64,000 nt of DNA from Prorocentrum cordatum (GCA_963575745.1 CAUYUJ010002113.1:363501-427500), one strand, 5' to 3'. Positions 1 through 10,512 are shown, numbered from the stretch's first letter. Made by a program: numbers and translations. The notes: generated from the letters alone by a model not told the origin.

Positions 1-675
1 GGACGCGTGCAGGAGGTGCGGTAGGTAGGGCTTGGGACTGATGGCGGGGGGTGAGGTAGTTTGGGCCCCAAGAGTTTGCAGAACTTTAAATGGGTTGGGT
101 TTGACAGGCTTGCGGGAGTTGAGGTAGGTCGGGTTGGGGGTGTGGGTTTTGGGGAAGGCTTGGTTTGAAGAGCTAGCAGGAGCTGGGGTAGATTGGGTTT
201 GGGGGGCTCACGGGGGGGGGGGGGGGGGGGTGGGGTGAGGTAGGTGGGGTTTGGGGCTGCAGGCGGGGGCTGATGTACTTGGTGTTCACGAGCTTGCGGT
301 GGTTTTTCAAATGGTGTAAGGCTTGCGGCGGTTGGTGTAGGTTGGTTTGGTGTGTGGGCGGGAGTTGAGGTGGACTGGGTTAGACCAGCTCGCGAAAGTC
401 GAGGCAGGGAAGGCCTGTGGGGGTGGGGTGGGGTCGGCGGGGCTTGGGGCTGTTGGCTGGAGTCGATGTGGTTTTGCTTTTAAAAAGCTTGTCGGGTTTG
501 AGGTAGGTCGGGTTTGGCGGCATGCGGGGGTTGATGTATGTTGGTTAGGGCGGCGGGGCTTGAGGTTGTTTGGGTTTGAAGAGCTAGCAAGAGGCGAAGC
601 AGGTTGGGTTTGAACGGCGCGCGGGGCGCGGTGTGGGTGGGCATTCGGGCTGCTGGCGGGAGTTGAGGTCGCTTG
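1..675. repeat. GT/GGG-rich degenerate minisatellite
   Basis: Units of roughly 50-70 bp recur with a core like TTGCGGGAGTTGAGGTAGG followed by TCGGGTTTGGGG. Copies are clear near 110, 170, 365, 495 and 655, with much divergence. A run of G lies near 211-230. The open frames here are low-complexity and show no domain, so no gene is called. Confidence 0.6.
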
Positions 676-1955
676 GGTTTCCTGTCACTGAAGTCAACGA
701 ACGGTACGTGGTGGAGCCCAGTTTCCTGCTATGGAAAGCAAGCGAACGGTAAATGACAGGGCTCGGTTTCCTGCCACGGAAAGACAACGAACGATAAGTG
801 GGGGCTCTCAATTTCCTGCCGATGCTCTACGCCGATCTGGCAACAGCGCCACGGAAAGCAAACGAAAGGTAGGTGGTGGAGCTCAACTTCCTGCAATGGA
901 AAGCTAACGAACGGTAGGTAGTGGGGCTCAGTTTCCTGCCAAGGGAAGCCAACGAACGGTGGCAGGTGGTGCTCAGTGTCTTGCAACTGAAAGCCAACGA
1001 ACAGGAGGTGGTGGCACTCAGTTTCTTACCGATGATCTATGCCAACGGGCAACGGCGCCACGGAAAGCGCACGACCGTAGGTGGTGGAGCCCAGCTTCTT
1101 GCCACGGAAAGCAAACGAACGGCAGGTGGTGGGGCTCGGGTTCCTGCCGTGGAAAACAAACGAACGGCGGGTGGTGGAGCCCAGGTTCCAGCCATGGAAA
1201 GCCAACGAACTGTAGGTAGTGGAACCGAGTTTTTTTGGCCCCACACCTATTCCAATAAGCCAACGGTGCCACGGACGGCCAGCGAACCGTAAGTGGTGGA
1301 GCCCATTTTCTTGTCATGAGAAAAGAACTGTACGCGGTGGAGCTCAGTTCACTGCCATGGAAAGCCACCGAACGGTAGGTGGTGGAGCTCAATTTCCTGC
1401 TAAGGAAAGCCAACGAGCGTTGGGTCGTGGTGCTCAATTTCCTGCCACGGTAACCCAACGAACGGCAAGTGCGATGCCCACTTTCCTGTCGCTGATCTAC
1501 ACCGATCGGCCACGGGCACAACGGAAAGCCAAAGAACGGCAGGTGGTGGTGCCCACTCTCCTGTCATGGAAAGCCAACGAACGGTATGTGGTGGAGCTCA
1601 GCTTCCTGCCGCGGAAAGCCAACGGGCGGTAGGTGGTGATGCCCAGTTCCTACTACTGAATGCCAGCGATCGGTAGGTGGCGGTGCTCACTTCCTGCCGC
1701 TTGTCTACGCCAATCGGCCAACGGCGCCACGGACAGCCAACGAACGGTAGGCAGTTGGAGCTTATCTTCCTGCCATGGAAAGCAAAGGAATGGTAAGTGA
1801 CGGAGCTAAGGCCCCTGCCGCGGAAAGCCAACGGTCGGCACGTGGTGGAACTCACCCTCCTGCCACGCAAAGACAATAAACGGTAGATGGTGGTGGTCTG
1901 GTTCGTGCCGCTGGTTTACACCAGTTGGCCAATGGAGCAACGGAAAGTCAACGAA
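676..1955. repeat. 42-bp tandem repeat with 210-bp higher-order period
   Basis: The unit contains GGAAAGCCAACGAACGGTAG, then GTGGTGGAGCTCA and TTTCCTGCC. A distinct variant (TGATCTACGCCAATCGGCCA-like) appears near 821, 1031, 1241, 1491, 1701 and 1911, so spacings are 210, 210, 250, 210 and 210 bp. That is five 42-bp units per super-unit, with one interval one unit longer. The long open frames on both strands are a by-product of a period divisible by three. Confidence 0.8.
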
Positions 1956-2065
1956 AGACGACGACGACGACGACGACGTAGGGAGGGAGGGAGGGATGGA
2001 GGGGAGGGGAAGGGGATGGGAACGATAGGACGAGGGGCACATTCTGCCACAAGTGGCGGCTCTTG
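1956..2065. repeat. GAC trinucleotide tract and GGGA-rich spacer
   Basis: A short (GAC)n run near 1957-1978 is followed by GGGAGGGAGGGA-type sequence. It separates the 42-bp array from the hexamer array. No gene is seen. Confidence 0.6.
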
Positions 2066-2695
2066 GGTTCTGATTATGGTTATGAATACGCTCACACTTA
2101 CGCCGACGGTTATGTTTATGAGTATGGTCATGATTATGATTATGCGCGTGCTCACGATTGTAATTATGACTACGGTAATGATCGTGATGGTGCTTATGAT
2201 TGTGAATATGGTTATGGCTATGATTAAGATGGTGCTTATGGTTATACGTATGAACGACATGGTGGTTATGACTATGATCACGATTGTGGCTATGCGTATG
2301 CTTCTGATTACGGTAGTGATTGTGGTTGCGCGTGCTGTCGCGATTATGGGTGTGCGTAGTTTCATGACTACGGTTATGAGTTTGATTAGGATAACGAGTA
2401 CGCACATGCTTAGAATCATCAGTTCAATTAGACTTACGATTATGGACACGCCGATGCTTATGAATATGATTATGGTCATGATAAGGTTTTGATTGCGTAT
2501 GGGTACCATTATGCGTATGTCGATGATTGCGGTCACGCCTATTCTGATTGCGACTCTGCCCAGGCGTACGGTTATGCATATGATTACGTTCATGCCTACG
2601 CGTAAGCTTGCGATTGTGAACGTCCGTGTGGTCATGTTTATACTTACGCTTGTGGGTGCGATTATGATGGCGCTAATGCGCATGATTGTGATGGG
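2066..2695. repeat. Degenerate hexanucleotide array (GATTATG/GGTTATG type)
   Basis: Successive 6-bp words such as TTATGA, TTATGG and TTACGC run for about 630 bp. Because the period is six, several frames stay open and translate to Met/Ile/Val/Thr-rich or His/Asn-rich peptides. I treat those as repeat artefacts. Confidence 0.75.
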
Positions 2696-2765
2696 GGGTG
2701 ACACAACCCAAAGGTGCCGCCTTGGGGTCGTATTGATGCTTTCTTGGACACGGCCTCAATGTGCT

Positions 2766-3045
2766 GACGCACACACGCCCACACCTACACGCACGCACAC
2801 GCACACACACACACACGCACACACGCGCGCACGCACACGCACACCCACGCACACACACACACGCACACACGCACACACAAACAAACACGCGCACACACAA
2901 ATACACACACGCATATGCACACACACACGCGCGCACGCACACACACACACACACTCACACACACTCTCTATCTCTCTCTCTCCCTCCCAATCACACGCAC
3001 GCACGCACGCACGCACACGCACGCACACACACGCGCACGGCGGGG
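2766..3045. repeat. (CA)n / (CACACG)n microsatellite
   Basis: Almost pure alternating CA and CACACG words, interrupted by a short TCTCTC stretch near 2965-2983. Alternating purine-pyrimidine sequence of this length can adopt Z-DNA; that is general knowledge, not something shown here. Confidence 0.9.
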
Positions 3046-3109
3046 GCGGGAGGCGATGGCCAGGTCTTAGATCTTAGATGGTTTAAGACTCCCAGGGGTG
3101 GGGTGGGGT

Positions 3110-3430
3110 CGGTCATCCTTCCTCGTCCTCCTCCCTCTCCCTCTCGTCCTCCTCCTCTTCCCAATCCTCCTCCTCCTCCTCCTCCCCCTCCTCCCCCACT
3201 TCCTCCTGCTCCTGCTTCTCCCGCTCCTCCCCCTCCCCCTCCTCCTCCTCCTCATCCTCCTCCTCCCCTGCGTCCTCCTCTGCCCCCTCCTCCTCCTCCT
3301 CCTCATCATCATCATCATCATCATCATCCTCATCCTCCTCCTCGTCCCATCCTCCTCCTCCTTTTCCTCCTCCTCCTCCTCATCCTCCTCCTCCTCATCC
3401 TCCTCCTCATCCTCCCTCCTCCCCATCTTC
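3110..3430. repeat. (CCT)n pyrimidine tract with internal (CAT)n
   Basis: About 320 bp of CCT/TCC words on the plus strand, with an uninterrupted CAT run at about 3301-3330. It abuts the stop codon of the minus-strand exon block at 3431, so it would lie in that gene's 3' region. Confidence 0.9.
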
Positions 3431-3952
3431 TCAGATTAGCGAGGCCCTGCCCAAGCGGTCCTCGCCTCCCTTCTCGTCGCCGCTGTCGTCGCCGCTCGAC
3501 GTGGACGAGGCGTCGCTGTGGGCCAGCAGCTCCTCCGCGCCGCCCTCGGGGGCCGACGCGCGCTCCGACTCGGGGCCCCCGTCCTCGAGAGCCAGCGGCG
3601 CCGCGGCCACCCCGCGGCCGCGGGCGCCTCCAGCGCCGCGACCGAGAGCTGGATCTGCAGCGCCTCGGCCTCGGCCACCTCGCCCGCCACGGCGAGCTGG
3701 ACCTGCAGCGCCTCGGCCACCTCGCCCACGACCAGCCGCTCGACCTCGCCCACGACCAGCCGGTTGACGAGGAGGGCTCGGCCATACTTGAGCGCTCTCG
3801 TACGGCAGCTTCTTGGCGAGTTGAACGGCGGGCGCCATGGCGCCGAGCGGGCGCGTGTGCGTCACAAGCTCCAGGAAGCTCATCGACCACGTGAGCGCGT
3901 CGCGCTCCAGCTCGGCCACCGCGTCGCACAGCGTCTGGAACTCTCCAACGGC
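3431..3952 (-). CDS. 3'-terminal exons of an unidentified protein with an acidic Ser-rich C-terminus
   Basis: Two blocks show strong coding bias, with nearly every third base G or C. The first, 3952-3788, follows a CAG acceptor and ends before a GT donor (AA/GTATGG). It is exactly 55 codons in phase 0 and includes the stretch DAVAELERDALTW. The second block runs about 3770-3431. It begins with duplicated LVVGEV and Q(V/I)QL motifs, changes frame once near 3610-3630, and ends in an Asp/Glu/Ser-rich tail closing ...GRASLI at a TGA at 3431-3433. The frame change could be another short intron, an indel or a sequence error. I do not recognise the protein. GC3 is far higher than in the neighbouring 4.1-7.7 kb gene, so they are probably separate genes. 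The 5' exons are not identified. Confidence 0.42.
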   Translation of the reverse strand, partial: AVGEFQTLCDAVAELERDALTWSMSFLELVTHTRPLGAMAPAVQLAKKLPYESAQVWPSPPRQPAGRGRGRAAGRGRGGRGAAGPARRGGRGGRGRGAADPALGRGAGGARGRGVAAAPLALEDGGPESERASAPEGGAEELLAHSDASSTSSGDDSGDEKGGEDRLGRASLI

Positions 3953-3960
3953 CTGGGGGG

Positions 3961-4075
3961 CGCCGCACTCAAACCAAACCAAAACTCACTCCCTCATCCC
4001 TTCCGCCTTTCCTCCTCCTCCTCCTCCTCCTTCGTTCTCTCCTCCGTCCTCCCCCAGCCCCTCCCTGCGTTCATT
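3961..4075. repeat. Pyrimidine-rich spacer
   Basis: CCT/TCC-rich sequence between the GC3-rich exon block and the end of the next open frame. It holds no gene. Confidence 0.5.
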
Positions 4076-7000
4076 CTGCGCCCCCCCGCCCTCCCCCTGC
4101 CTCCCCTTCGCCCCCTCGTCCCCCCATCGTCGCCACCAACATCCCACGCAGAACCCAAAAACACATGATTTTTGCATAGGCCTTGGGGGCATGGGTAGGG
4201 GGGTAGACACGATTTGAAACATGGGCGGCCTTCAACGCCCTCTCGCCGTCGGACGGCGACACCAACGCCGCCTCCTCTGGGAGCGGCAGAACCATGGCCT
4301 GGACCATGGGCTCGTACGGCGACCACGACTGGTAACTCAAATGCCAGACGATACCACGCTTGTCGTCTAGATTGTAGATCTCTGCAAGCTCTCGTTGTTC
4401 CTCAGACGGCTCGCCAGTGAGCTCCACAAACACGCGGCCAGCACCAAGGAGATCACGGTTGGGGTTGCCAACGGGGAAGGCGCGTTTCATCCCCAACAAT
4501 ATGTTCTGCCTGAAAACCTTCCGAGCGCAGCCATCTTCGCTGCAGATGCAGACTCCCGCGCGCCAGCACGGTGACTCGCGGACGTCGTCGCCCTCCTCGT
4601 CCGACGAGTCTTTCTTATTCTCGGCGGGGTCCCTGCAAAGGCGGCACAAGTGGTCCATCTGACTGTCCAAGGTCTTCAGCAGGTTTGTGTGGTGCTTTTC
4701 GAAGCCTTTGCAATACTGGATGAGCTCATCTGCGGCCTCGACGGCCCCAATCTTCGTCTGCTGAACGCAGTTGACACCGAGGAAGGGCGGGGGAGCAGCC
4801 ACAAAAGAGGGCATCACTACTTTAAACCGATCATCGTGCGAAGAGAGCTCTCTGCGAAGGTCACCCGTGTTGTCGGCCTCATACTTCTGCACTGTCGTCT
4901 TGTCCTTGGACTCGGCCTCGCGCTGCACTGCCGCGATCTGGCGATCGCGAGTTGCTGCCAGCGAGACGGCGCGCTTCAGGTCGTAGTCATTGGCTGCGGC
5001 TTGATCCATTATCTTTGAGATCTGTGCATCGACATCGCCACGCCGCGCAGCTTCCACGCAAGCTACTTGGAACCGTTCACGTTTCACTCGGTTGATCTGC
5101 TTGGTAGTCGGTCCGAAAGAAGTGCCATTGGTGTTCCCCTCTCGCCGTCGGCGCGCAGCCTCGGCGCCTTCTCGAATGCACTGATCGAGCAAATCGCTAC
5201 CGACAGTGTCCCTGAGGGCACGGTACAGGACAGCAACGTTGTGCAAGTCGTTGCTCTTCTGCTTGCGCACGAAGCATCTCCAGGGACCACCGCCGCCACC
5301 ACGAACATGGTCGGTGTCGTTCGCGCCGTCCTCGCCAACGTGCTCCGCGTCTCCGTCGCCCTGGGTGGCGTCGCAATACTGTCCGTGCTTCTTCTCGCAC
5401 CTGCATTGTTGCTGGATCCAGTCACCGTTGAGCGAAACCAAGTCTGCTTTCTGCGTTTGAACGCGTTTCTTCACAATCCGTCTCATGTTGCCATTGTCGT
5501 TCTCGCGCTTGGTGGTGGTTACTTTGATGGCGATGAGGTGCAACGTGATCTTGAGCCTGGCCTCGAAAGTCGATATGTCGTTGTTCTCCATGAAAGTGCG
5601 ACTCCACTTGTCAAGACCGCAACGCCGATACGACTTCATGGGGTCCGCTAGGTCAGGCTGCTCGGCTACGAGCAGCAGCCGCCAAGGAGGAAGAGAGTGC
5701 GGCTTGGCCAAGAGTCTCTCGGTCTGCGCTCCTGCTCGGGACATGGCTTGGAATGCGATGGCAGACAGCTGTACTGTCATCTCCTGCGTGGGAACCAAGC
5801 ACCACACTCTCGCATGAAACATAAGACACCTCAGTTGCCTGAGAGCCCTGCCCTCAATAGCACCCCGAGCACGGATCAACGCAGCGTAATCTCTAAGCAA
5901 CTCCTGGGGTCTTGCTACCCCGTCTTGGATTTTCTTGGCGGCGATGGCTTGCTGTTTCAACTCAAACCTGTCGGATGCGACATAGAGGTAATCCTTCTCA
6001 ACGCGGCTCGTCACAGCGTACACCATGCGGATGACCACGCACACTCCAGTAGGTTTGATGCCGCCAGCTCCTTCCAAGAACTTCATTCCCACTTTCCTGC
6101 TGTAAGCGTTCTGCTTGGCCCACGTTGCATCGTCCGCAAAACCGCCAGCTGCCACTGGAACGCGAGCGCCAGCTTCCGCTGGAACAAGAGCGAGGCTCGA
6201 GGGATCCACGGGTGTGGCTGCGTCAATTGAATTCGCCGTTTTCTTGGGCCTCAGGCGCTTACAGCACTCGGCGTAAGCTTCTTTCAACACCCCGCAACAC
6301 AGAAGTGGAAGCGTGAAGTCACAGAGCGCCTCCTCGCCCCGAGCCATTTTCTTCCTGTTGAATACAGGCCAAATCTTATTCGTGAAAGCCTCGGTGAGCC
6401 CCGAAGCAACGCTCGATTTGATCTCTTCTTCGTCGTATTCTGAGCCAGGGGGCACCCAGTAGTATATCTTGTCGTTGTTCCAACAACACGGGGCCAACCT
6501 GTCGCACAGCATGCGCCTCACGGACGCTCGAGACCCAACCCGAATGAACCATCGAAGAACGAGGCGACGATAGAGTGTATCTTCATCTTCACACACGCCT
6601 TCTCTGACATGGACCTTTTCTCGAATGACGTCGTGCATCGACTCCGTAAAGGCCACTCGGAAAGTACCAATCTTAAGAGATAAGCTGACGTGCGTGATCG
6701 CAGAGGCAGCGTCGTTCATCTCCTGTGGGAAAAGAATCGAATTTGATATCGTCATTGCTTTGTGTTGGGCGCATGTCGAAAGAAACGTAGGCCAACGTGA
6801 GTGTTGTCGTAGACGGCGACGCAACAAACGCCTCTCGCACTGGAGATTTGACGGGTGTCTGTCAACGTGAACGCACCGCGATGCATCTTCAGCCATCGCC
6901 TCCATCCCCGAAGAACACTGTGAAACCTCCAATGCGTTCGTGATGTCACCGACGCAGTTCGACTGCAGCGCCTGCGCGATGGAGACGTGGGAGCCGAGGA

Positions 7001-7707
7001 AAATGAAATACTTCGGAAGGTCACCCTCGTTGGGACCCGGCCTCTTTGACAGAATCTCGTAGGCGTTCGCTGTAATCAGAAGCTTGGTGGCGGTCGCTGC
7101 TCGTGCTGCCTTGAACATTTTTGGGTAGTGATCTGACGGCGATCTGGGTCTCTGCTTGCATGCCATGGGGTCTAGCTGTGAATCTAACTTGCGTCGTGCC
7201 AGCCACTTCTGCAGGAGTCTCATCGTATCCAACGTCGTCGATCGTCTGCATCAGCGTGGAGCGTGGGTCTCCAGAAATAGCTTTGATAACATTCCTTCTC
7301 CACCAGCGGTCAACCAACCACACTGCAGCGCTGAACGACTTGATCTCCGAGGCCAACTGTTTTCGAGACGTGTCTAAGGAAGAAGATTGAGCTGTTCTCG
7401 TCGCGGTCGTTCTGCCTTCGGAAGCATCAACGTACTGCCTCGCAAAATGGGACAATTCGCAAGACTCTGGCGTCTGATCTGCGTCACGCTTGACAACTAC
7501 CATGTTTCCCACAACATCCACAAGAGGAGATCCCACAAGCATACCACACGTTCGGCCAAGCTGGTTCAATATATACCGAGGAACATCAAATTGCTTCTCG
7601 TGTTGTATCAAAGCGAGTGTGGTTTCCTTGCGTTGCCTTTTGCTCTCAATCGCAGCTTGTTGTGCCACGGCAATATCACCGCCTCTTCGTTTCGCGGGTT
7701 GTGCCAT
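4071..7707 (-). CDS. Uncharacterised intronless gene of about 1,200 codons, one frame break (probable retrogene)
   Basis: The start is the ATG at 7707-7705 (MAQPAKRRGG...), chosen because a relict spliced leader ends about 20 bp upstream. About 195 codons are read in one frame. At a run of five T on the plus strand (7118-7122) the coding sense moves to another frame, which then stays open to 4071. One base fewer in that homopolymer makes the two frames contiguous, so this is either a real indel or a sequence error. The last ~25 residues, after VSNRVYPP, are GC-rich and may lie beyond the true end. Visible features: a basic N-terminus, a charged Arg/Lys/Glu-rich central third, and near the C-terminus a cysteine cluster (HLCRLCRD, an acidic Ser/Asp/Glu linker, then CWRAGVCICSEDGC), which could bind metal. 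No enzyme family is recognised. Lower GC than the exons on either side and lack of introns fit insertion of a processed transcript. Confidence 0.7.
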
Positions 7708-7727
7708 AAAAGACAAACAGGCGATGG

Positions 7728-7745
7728 CATGAGCCAAAACGGCTA
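7728..7745 (-). other. Relict dinoflagellate spliced-leader sequence
   Basis: The minus strand reads TAGCCGTTTTGGCTCATG. The conserved dinoflagellate leader core is TAGCCATTTTGGCTCAAG, so 16 of 18 bases match. It is preceded by a pyrimidine stretch and TTTAG, a plausible trans-splice acceptor, and the ATG of the large gene follows about 20 bp downstream. Established knowledge: mRNAs that carry the leader are sometimes reverse transcribed and reinserted, leaving such degenerate leaders in the genome. The out-of-frame ATG inside the relict is at 7730-7728. Confidence 0.8.
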
Positions 7746-7749
7746 AAGA

Positions 7750-8190
7750 GGAGAGGCAAAGTGAGGCGTGGACCAACCATGCTGTATGAAAGCAACTCCG
7801 CGATGCGAGACGGACAGTTATCTTCGCGCCCTCGCGAGGACATTTAGGCGAAAGGCAGCTCTCCAGCCCAGGCCGCGACGCGCGAAGCGCGATTATCTTC
7901 GCGCTCCTGGGGGCTAGTTCCAAGAAGCCCTCCCCCTCCCCCTGCCCCCCCAATGGGCACAAGTTGCACAAGTGGAACACACACTACATTACATGCGTTA
8001 CACTCACATCGCTACAATAATCAATCATCGCATCGGTAGTACAATCATCCCAAATCGTCATCATCATCAACGCAAACGCATGGTTCTGACACAAACACTG
8101 TTTTCCAAAAACGCGACACCTCCATATGACCTTTTTTTACCATATTCTAAAACCTTTCCAGAACCTTTTTTGGACCTCTGAGTGCCACAT
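7750..8190. other. Upstream region without recognisable gene
   Basis: Intergenic sequence upstream of the retrogene, becoming AT-richer from 7975 (ACATTACATGCG, TCATCATCATC). The minus frame stays open to 7980, but its translation upstream of 7707 shows no domain. A promoter would be expected here; I see no motif I can defend. Confidence 0.4.
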
Positions 8191-8480
8191 CTGCGTTTTG
8201 CAGAGTGTAGCGGTTGTGCCCGCTACGGGACCAGCTCGTGCAAACATGCAGGCAATGGCAGCTGATGGCGCTGCACACGCGGCAATCGTGAAAACGGTCA
8301 TCAGCGACAGCGCAGGGATCAAATCGAGCGAGATTGTAGTCACTGGGGGCGGACGCTGTCAATGCCAACAAGGGCTCGCCCGAACGGGTTTTCAGCTACA
8401 CTGCAAGGATGAGCCTGTGCGAGAAGGCAGGCAGTGGCAGCTGGCCCCCTCGTTGCCAAAAGTGCGAGGAGTGGCTGGGC
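8190..8480. repeat. Degenerate ~50-bp dispersed repeat (with copies at 10.0-10.3 kb)
   Basis: Related segments share the pattern CTACxxTGCAxGGATxAGCC...GAxAxGCAxGCAATGGCAxC. Copies are seen near 8225-8275 and 8390-8445 here, and near 10030, 10115 and 10240 further on. On the minus strand they translate as similar Ala/Cys-rich peptides, but no continuous gene can be built. These may be decayed coding repeats. Confidence 0.4.
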
Positions 8481-8499
8481 GAGCGCGTTCCTTTCTTCG

Positions 8500-8785
8500 C
8501 GGCTACAGCGGGCGTTCTGGGGCGAGGGGGCGGGGGGGGGAGCATAACGTAACGCCCCTCCCCCCACCTTGTGGTTGTGGGACCACAGCAGTGTTCGCGC
8601 GCACGACGACGATGAGCGATGAGCGACGAGCGACGAGCGACGACGACCACGATGACGATGACGACGTCGTGCTGCCCCGGCGCCTCCACAACGTCCGCGC
8701 GCACATCAACCTTGTTGCGAGGTTCGGATATTGCACATGACGCTGGCAAGGGTAGTAGGGGCCAGGACGGAATGAATAGGAATAG
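8500..8785. other. GC-rich spacer, no gene
   Basis: Contains G runs near 8529-8539, a GAGCGACGAGCGAC short tandem repeat near 8617-8645 and a GATGAC run. No feature with coding support was seen. Confidence 0.4.
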
Positions 8786-9400
8786 GGAGGAGTGGGGGAG
8801 AATAACATTGTAACGCTTCTGTGTGCACCACCGTGCCTCTGCGCACGAGCCACGACCAGGGGCCACGAGCCACGGCCATTCAAGCACCATCTGTGTGCAC
8901 CACTGTCCCTGTGCGCACCACAAGGCCTGTGTGCACCTCTTGGACCCTGTGGGGTCCCGACGGGGCCAAATGCCAGAAACTCGGGATGGGGGCCGATCTT
9001 ATCAAATTCAGTATGTGAGCTGATTGTGATTATTGTTTTCTCTTGCCCTCAGTGCAGTCCAACAATTTGAGCCCACGAAGCCCGTGCACACCATGGCCAC
9101 AGCTCGCACCACAGCGCCTGTAAAAAGGAGTGAGGAAAGAATGGGGAGGGTAGGTTTTGGTAGCGCTTCGGTGTGTACCGGTGCGTGTGCGCACGAGCCA
9201 CGACCAGGGGCCACGAGCCACGGCCATTCAAGCACCATCTGCGCACACCATTATACCTGTGCGCACCACAAGGCCCGCGCGCATACCTGCGGTCCCGACG
9301 GGACCAAATGCCAGAAAATCGCGGCGGCGACCGACCTTATCAAATTCAATATGTGAGTTGATTGCGATTATTGTTTATGGTTGCCCTGACTGCGGTCCCG
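8786..9400. repeat. Tandem duplication of a ~348-bp unit
   Basis: The segment GCGCACGAGCCACGACCAGG... starts at 8841 and again at 9189 (348 bp apart). The downstream part ending in CAAATTCA and GATTATTGTTT recurs 338 bp apart, so one copy has a 10-bp indel. Internally each unit repeats GTGCACCAC and GCGCACCAC words. The open frames match between copies only because the DNA does. Confidence 0.8.
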
Positions 9401-9429
9401 GACTTCTGCGGATTAATCAAAAATAGCGA

Positions 9430-9555
9430 TGCGGAGGAGGGGGGGGAGGAAAGAGGGGGAGGAGGAGGAGGAGGAGGAGGAGGAGGAGGAGGAGGAGGAG
9501 GAGGAAGAGGAGGAGCAAGATGAGAAGGAGGGGAAGGAGGAGGAAGAGCATTCAC
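9430..9555. repeat. (GGA)n microsatellite
   Basis: Nearly uninterrupted GGA on the plus strand for about 100 bp, opposite in strand to most CCT tracts of the window. It translates as poly-Glu or poly-Pro and is not a gene. Confidence 0.9.
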
Positions 9556-9577
9556 CGGGAACGCAAAATCACAATTT

Positions 9578-9885
9578 CGGATACCTACGGGGATCCCAGC
9601 GCGGATCCCTATGCGGATACCTATGCGTATCCCTAGGCAGATCCCTATGCGGATGCTTATGCGGATCCCAGTGTGGATCCCGATGCGAATGCCTATGCGG
9701 ATGGCCCTGCGCATTGCCATGCGAATCCCCATGCGAATTCCTATGCGGATCCTTTCTCGGATCACTATGCGGATTCCCATGCGGATGCGCATCCCAATGC
9801 GGATCCCTATGAAATTCCCAATGCGGACCTGACCCTTACGCGGATTCCTATGCGGACGCCTATGCGGATCCCGATGCGCACGGCG
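9578..9885. repeat. 12-bp minisatellite (TATGCGGATCCC type)
   Basis: About 25 units of a 12-bp word, many with a GGATCC (BamHI) core, for example TATGCGGATCCC and CATGCGAATCCC. The period is divisible by three, which explains the open frames on both strands. Confidence 0.85.
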
Positions 9886-9889
9886 GCAC

Positions 9890-10510
9890 TGCCCGGGGCG
9901 CACTGGGGGTGGGGGAGGGCGTTACGTTAAGGGGGTGGGGCGGGGGCCATAACGCCCGTTATGGCTCAAGCAATAAAAACAGGTTCGGTGTGGGAGGTCG
10001 GTAGCGACGCACAGAGTATGGCCCGACAACACCAGCACCGCTGGGAGCAAGGTGTGCGAGAATACTGGCAGTGGACGCCGTTGGATATTCGCGGGGAGGG
10101 GTCAGCAGCTACATTGCAGGGATCAGCCCGTTGAGAAAGCAAGCAATGGCAACAGACGCTGTTGCACCCAGAAGGACAGCCGTGCGAGCAGCGCTGGGTG
10201 TGGGAGGGAGACGATGAACAGCGTGGCCGACGACCCCAGAACCTGCTGGGACTAGAGTCTGAGAGAAGACAGGCAGTGGGAGCTGTACTGTACTTCGGGG
10301 AATAATTCGGTGGTCGGATCGGAGTGTGAAGAAGCCAATGCTGGCTTGCACGGCAAGCTGGCGAAATGACTGGGGGTGTATTTCAACTATCATGTGATTC
10401 GTCGCGGTGCCGTGTCGCCCAGGGCAGGGCTGGGGGTACAAACTGCATCCTCGTTAGGCCGGTAACTGGCTCGCTGCTTTCTGATTCGTCGTACTGCTAG
10501 ATCCGTGCTC
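9890..10510. other. Spacer with degenerate repeat copies, no gene
   Basis: Contains GTTACGTTAA and G-rich sequence near 9920-9945 and three copies of the ~50-bp dispersed repeat described for 8.2-8.5 kb. The GGCTCAAG at 9963-9970 was considered as a spliced-leader relic and set aside. No coding exon was recognised here. Confidence 0.4.
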
Positions 10511-10512
10511 GG

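Noticed and set aside
1916-2704. Open frames of 200-262 codons across the hexamer array on both strands
   Set aside because: The 6-bp period keeps several frames open at once and gives Ile/Thr/Met or His/Asn repeats; no domain and no coding bias independent of the repeat.
2761-3894. 377-codon plus-strand open frame
   Set aside because: It runs through the CA and CCT microsatellites (poly-Thr/His, then poly-Pro), and its unique part is the wrong frame and strand of the minus-strand exons at 3.4-3.95 kb.
9951-9970. AACGCCCGTTATGGCTCAAG as a second spliced-leader relic
   Set aside because: Only about 13 of 17 core bases match, similar to a chance hit near 28530, and no open coding frame or acceptor follows. 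A genome-wide background count would decide.
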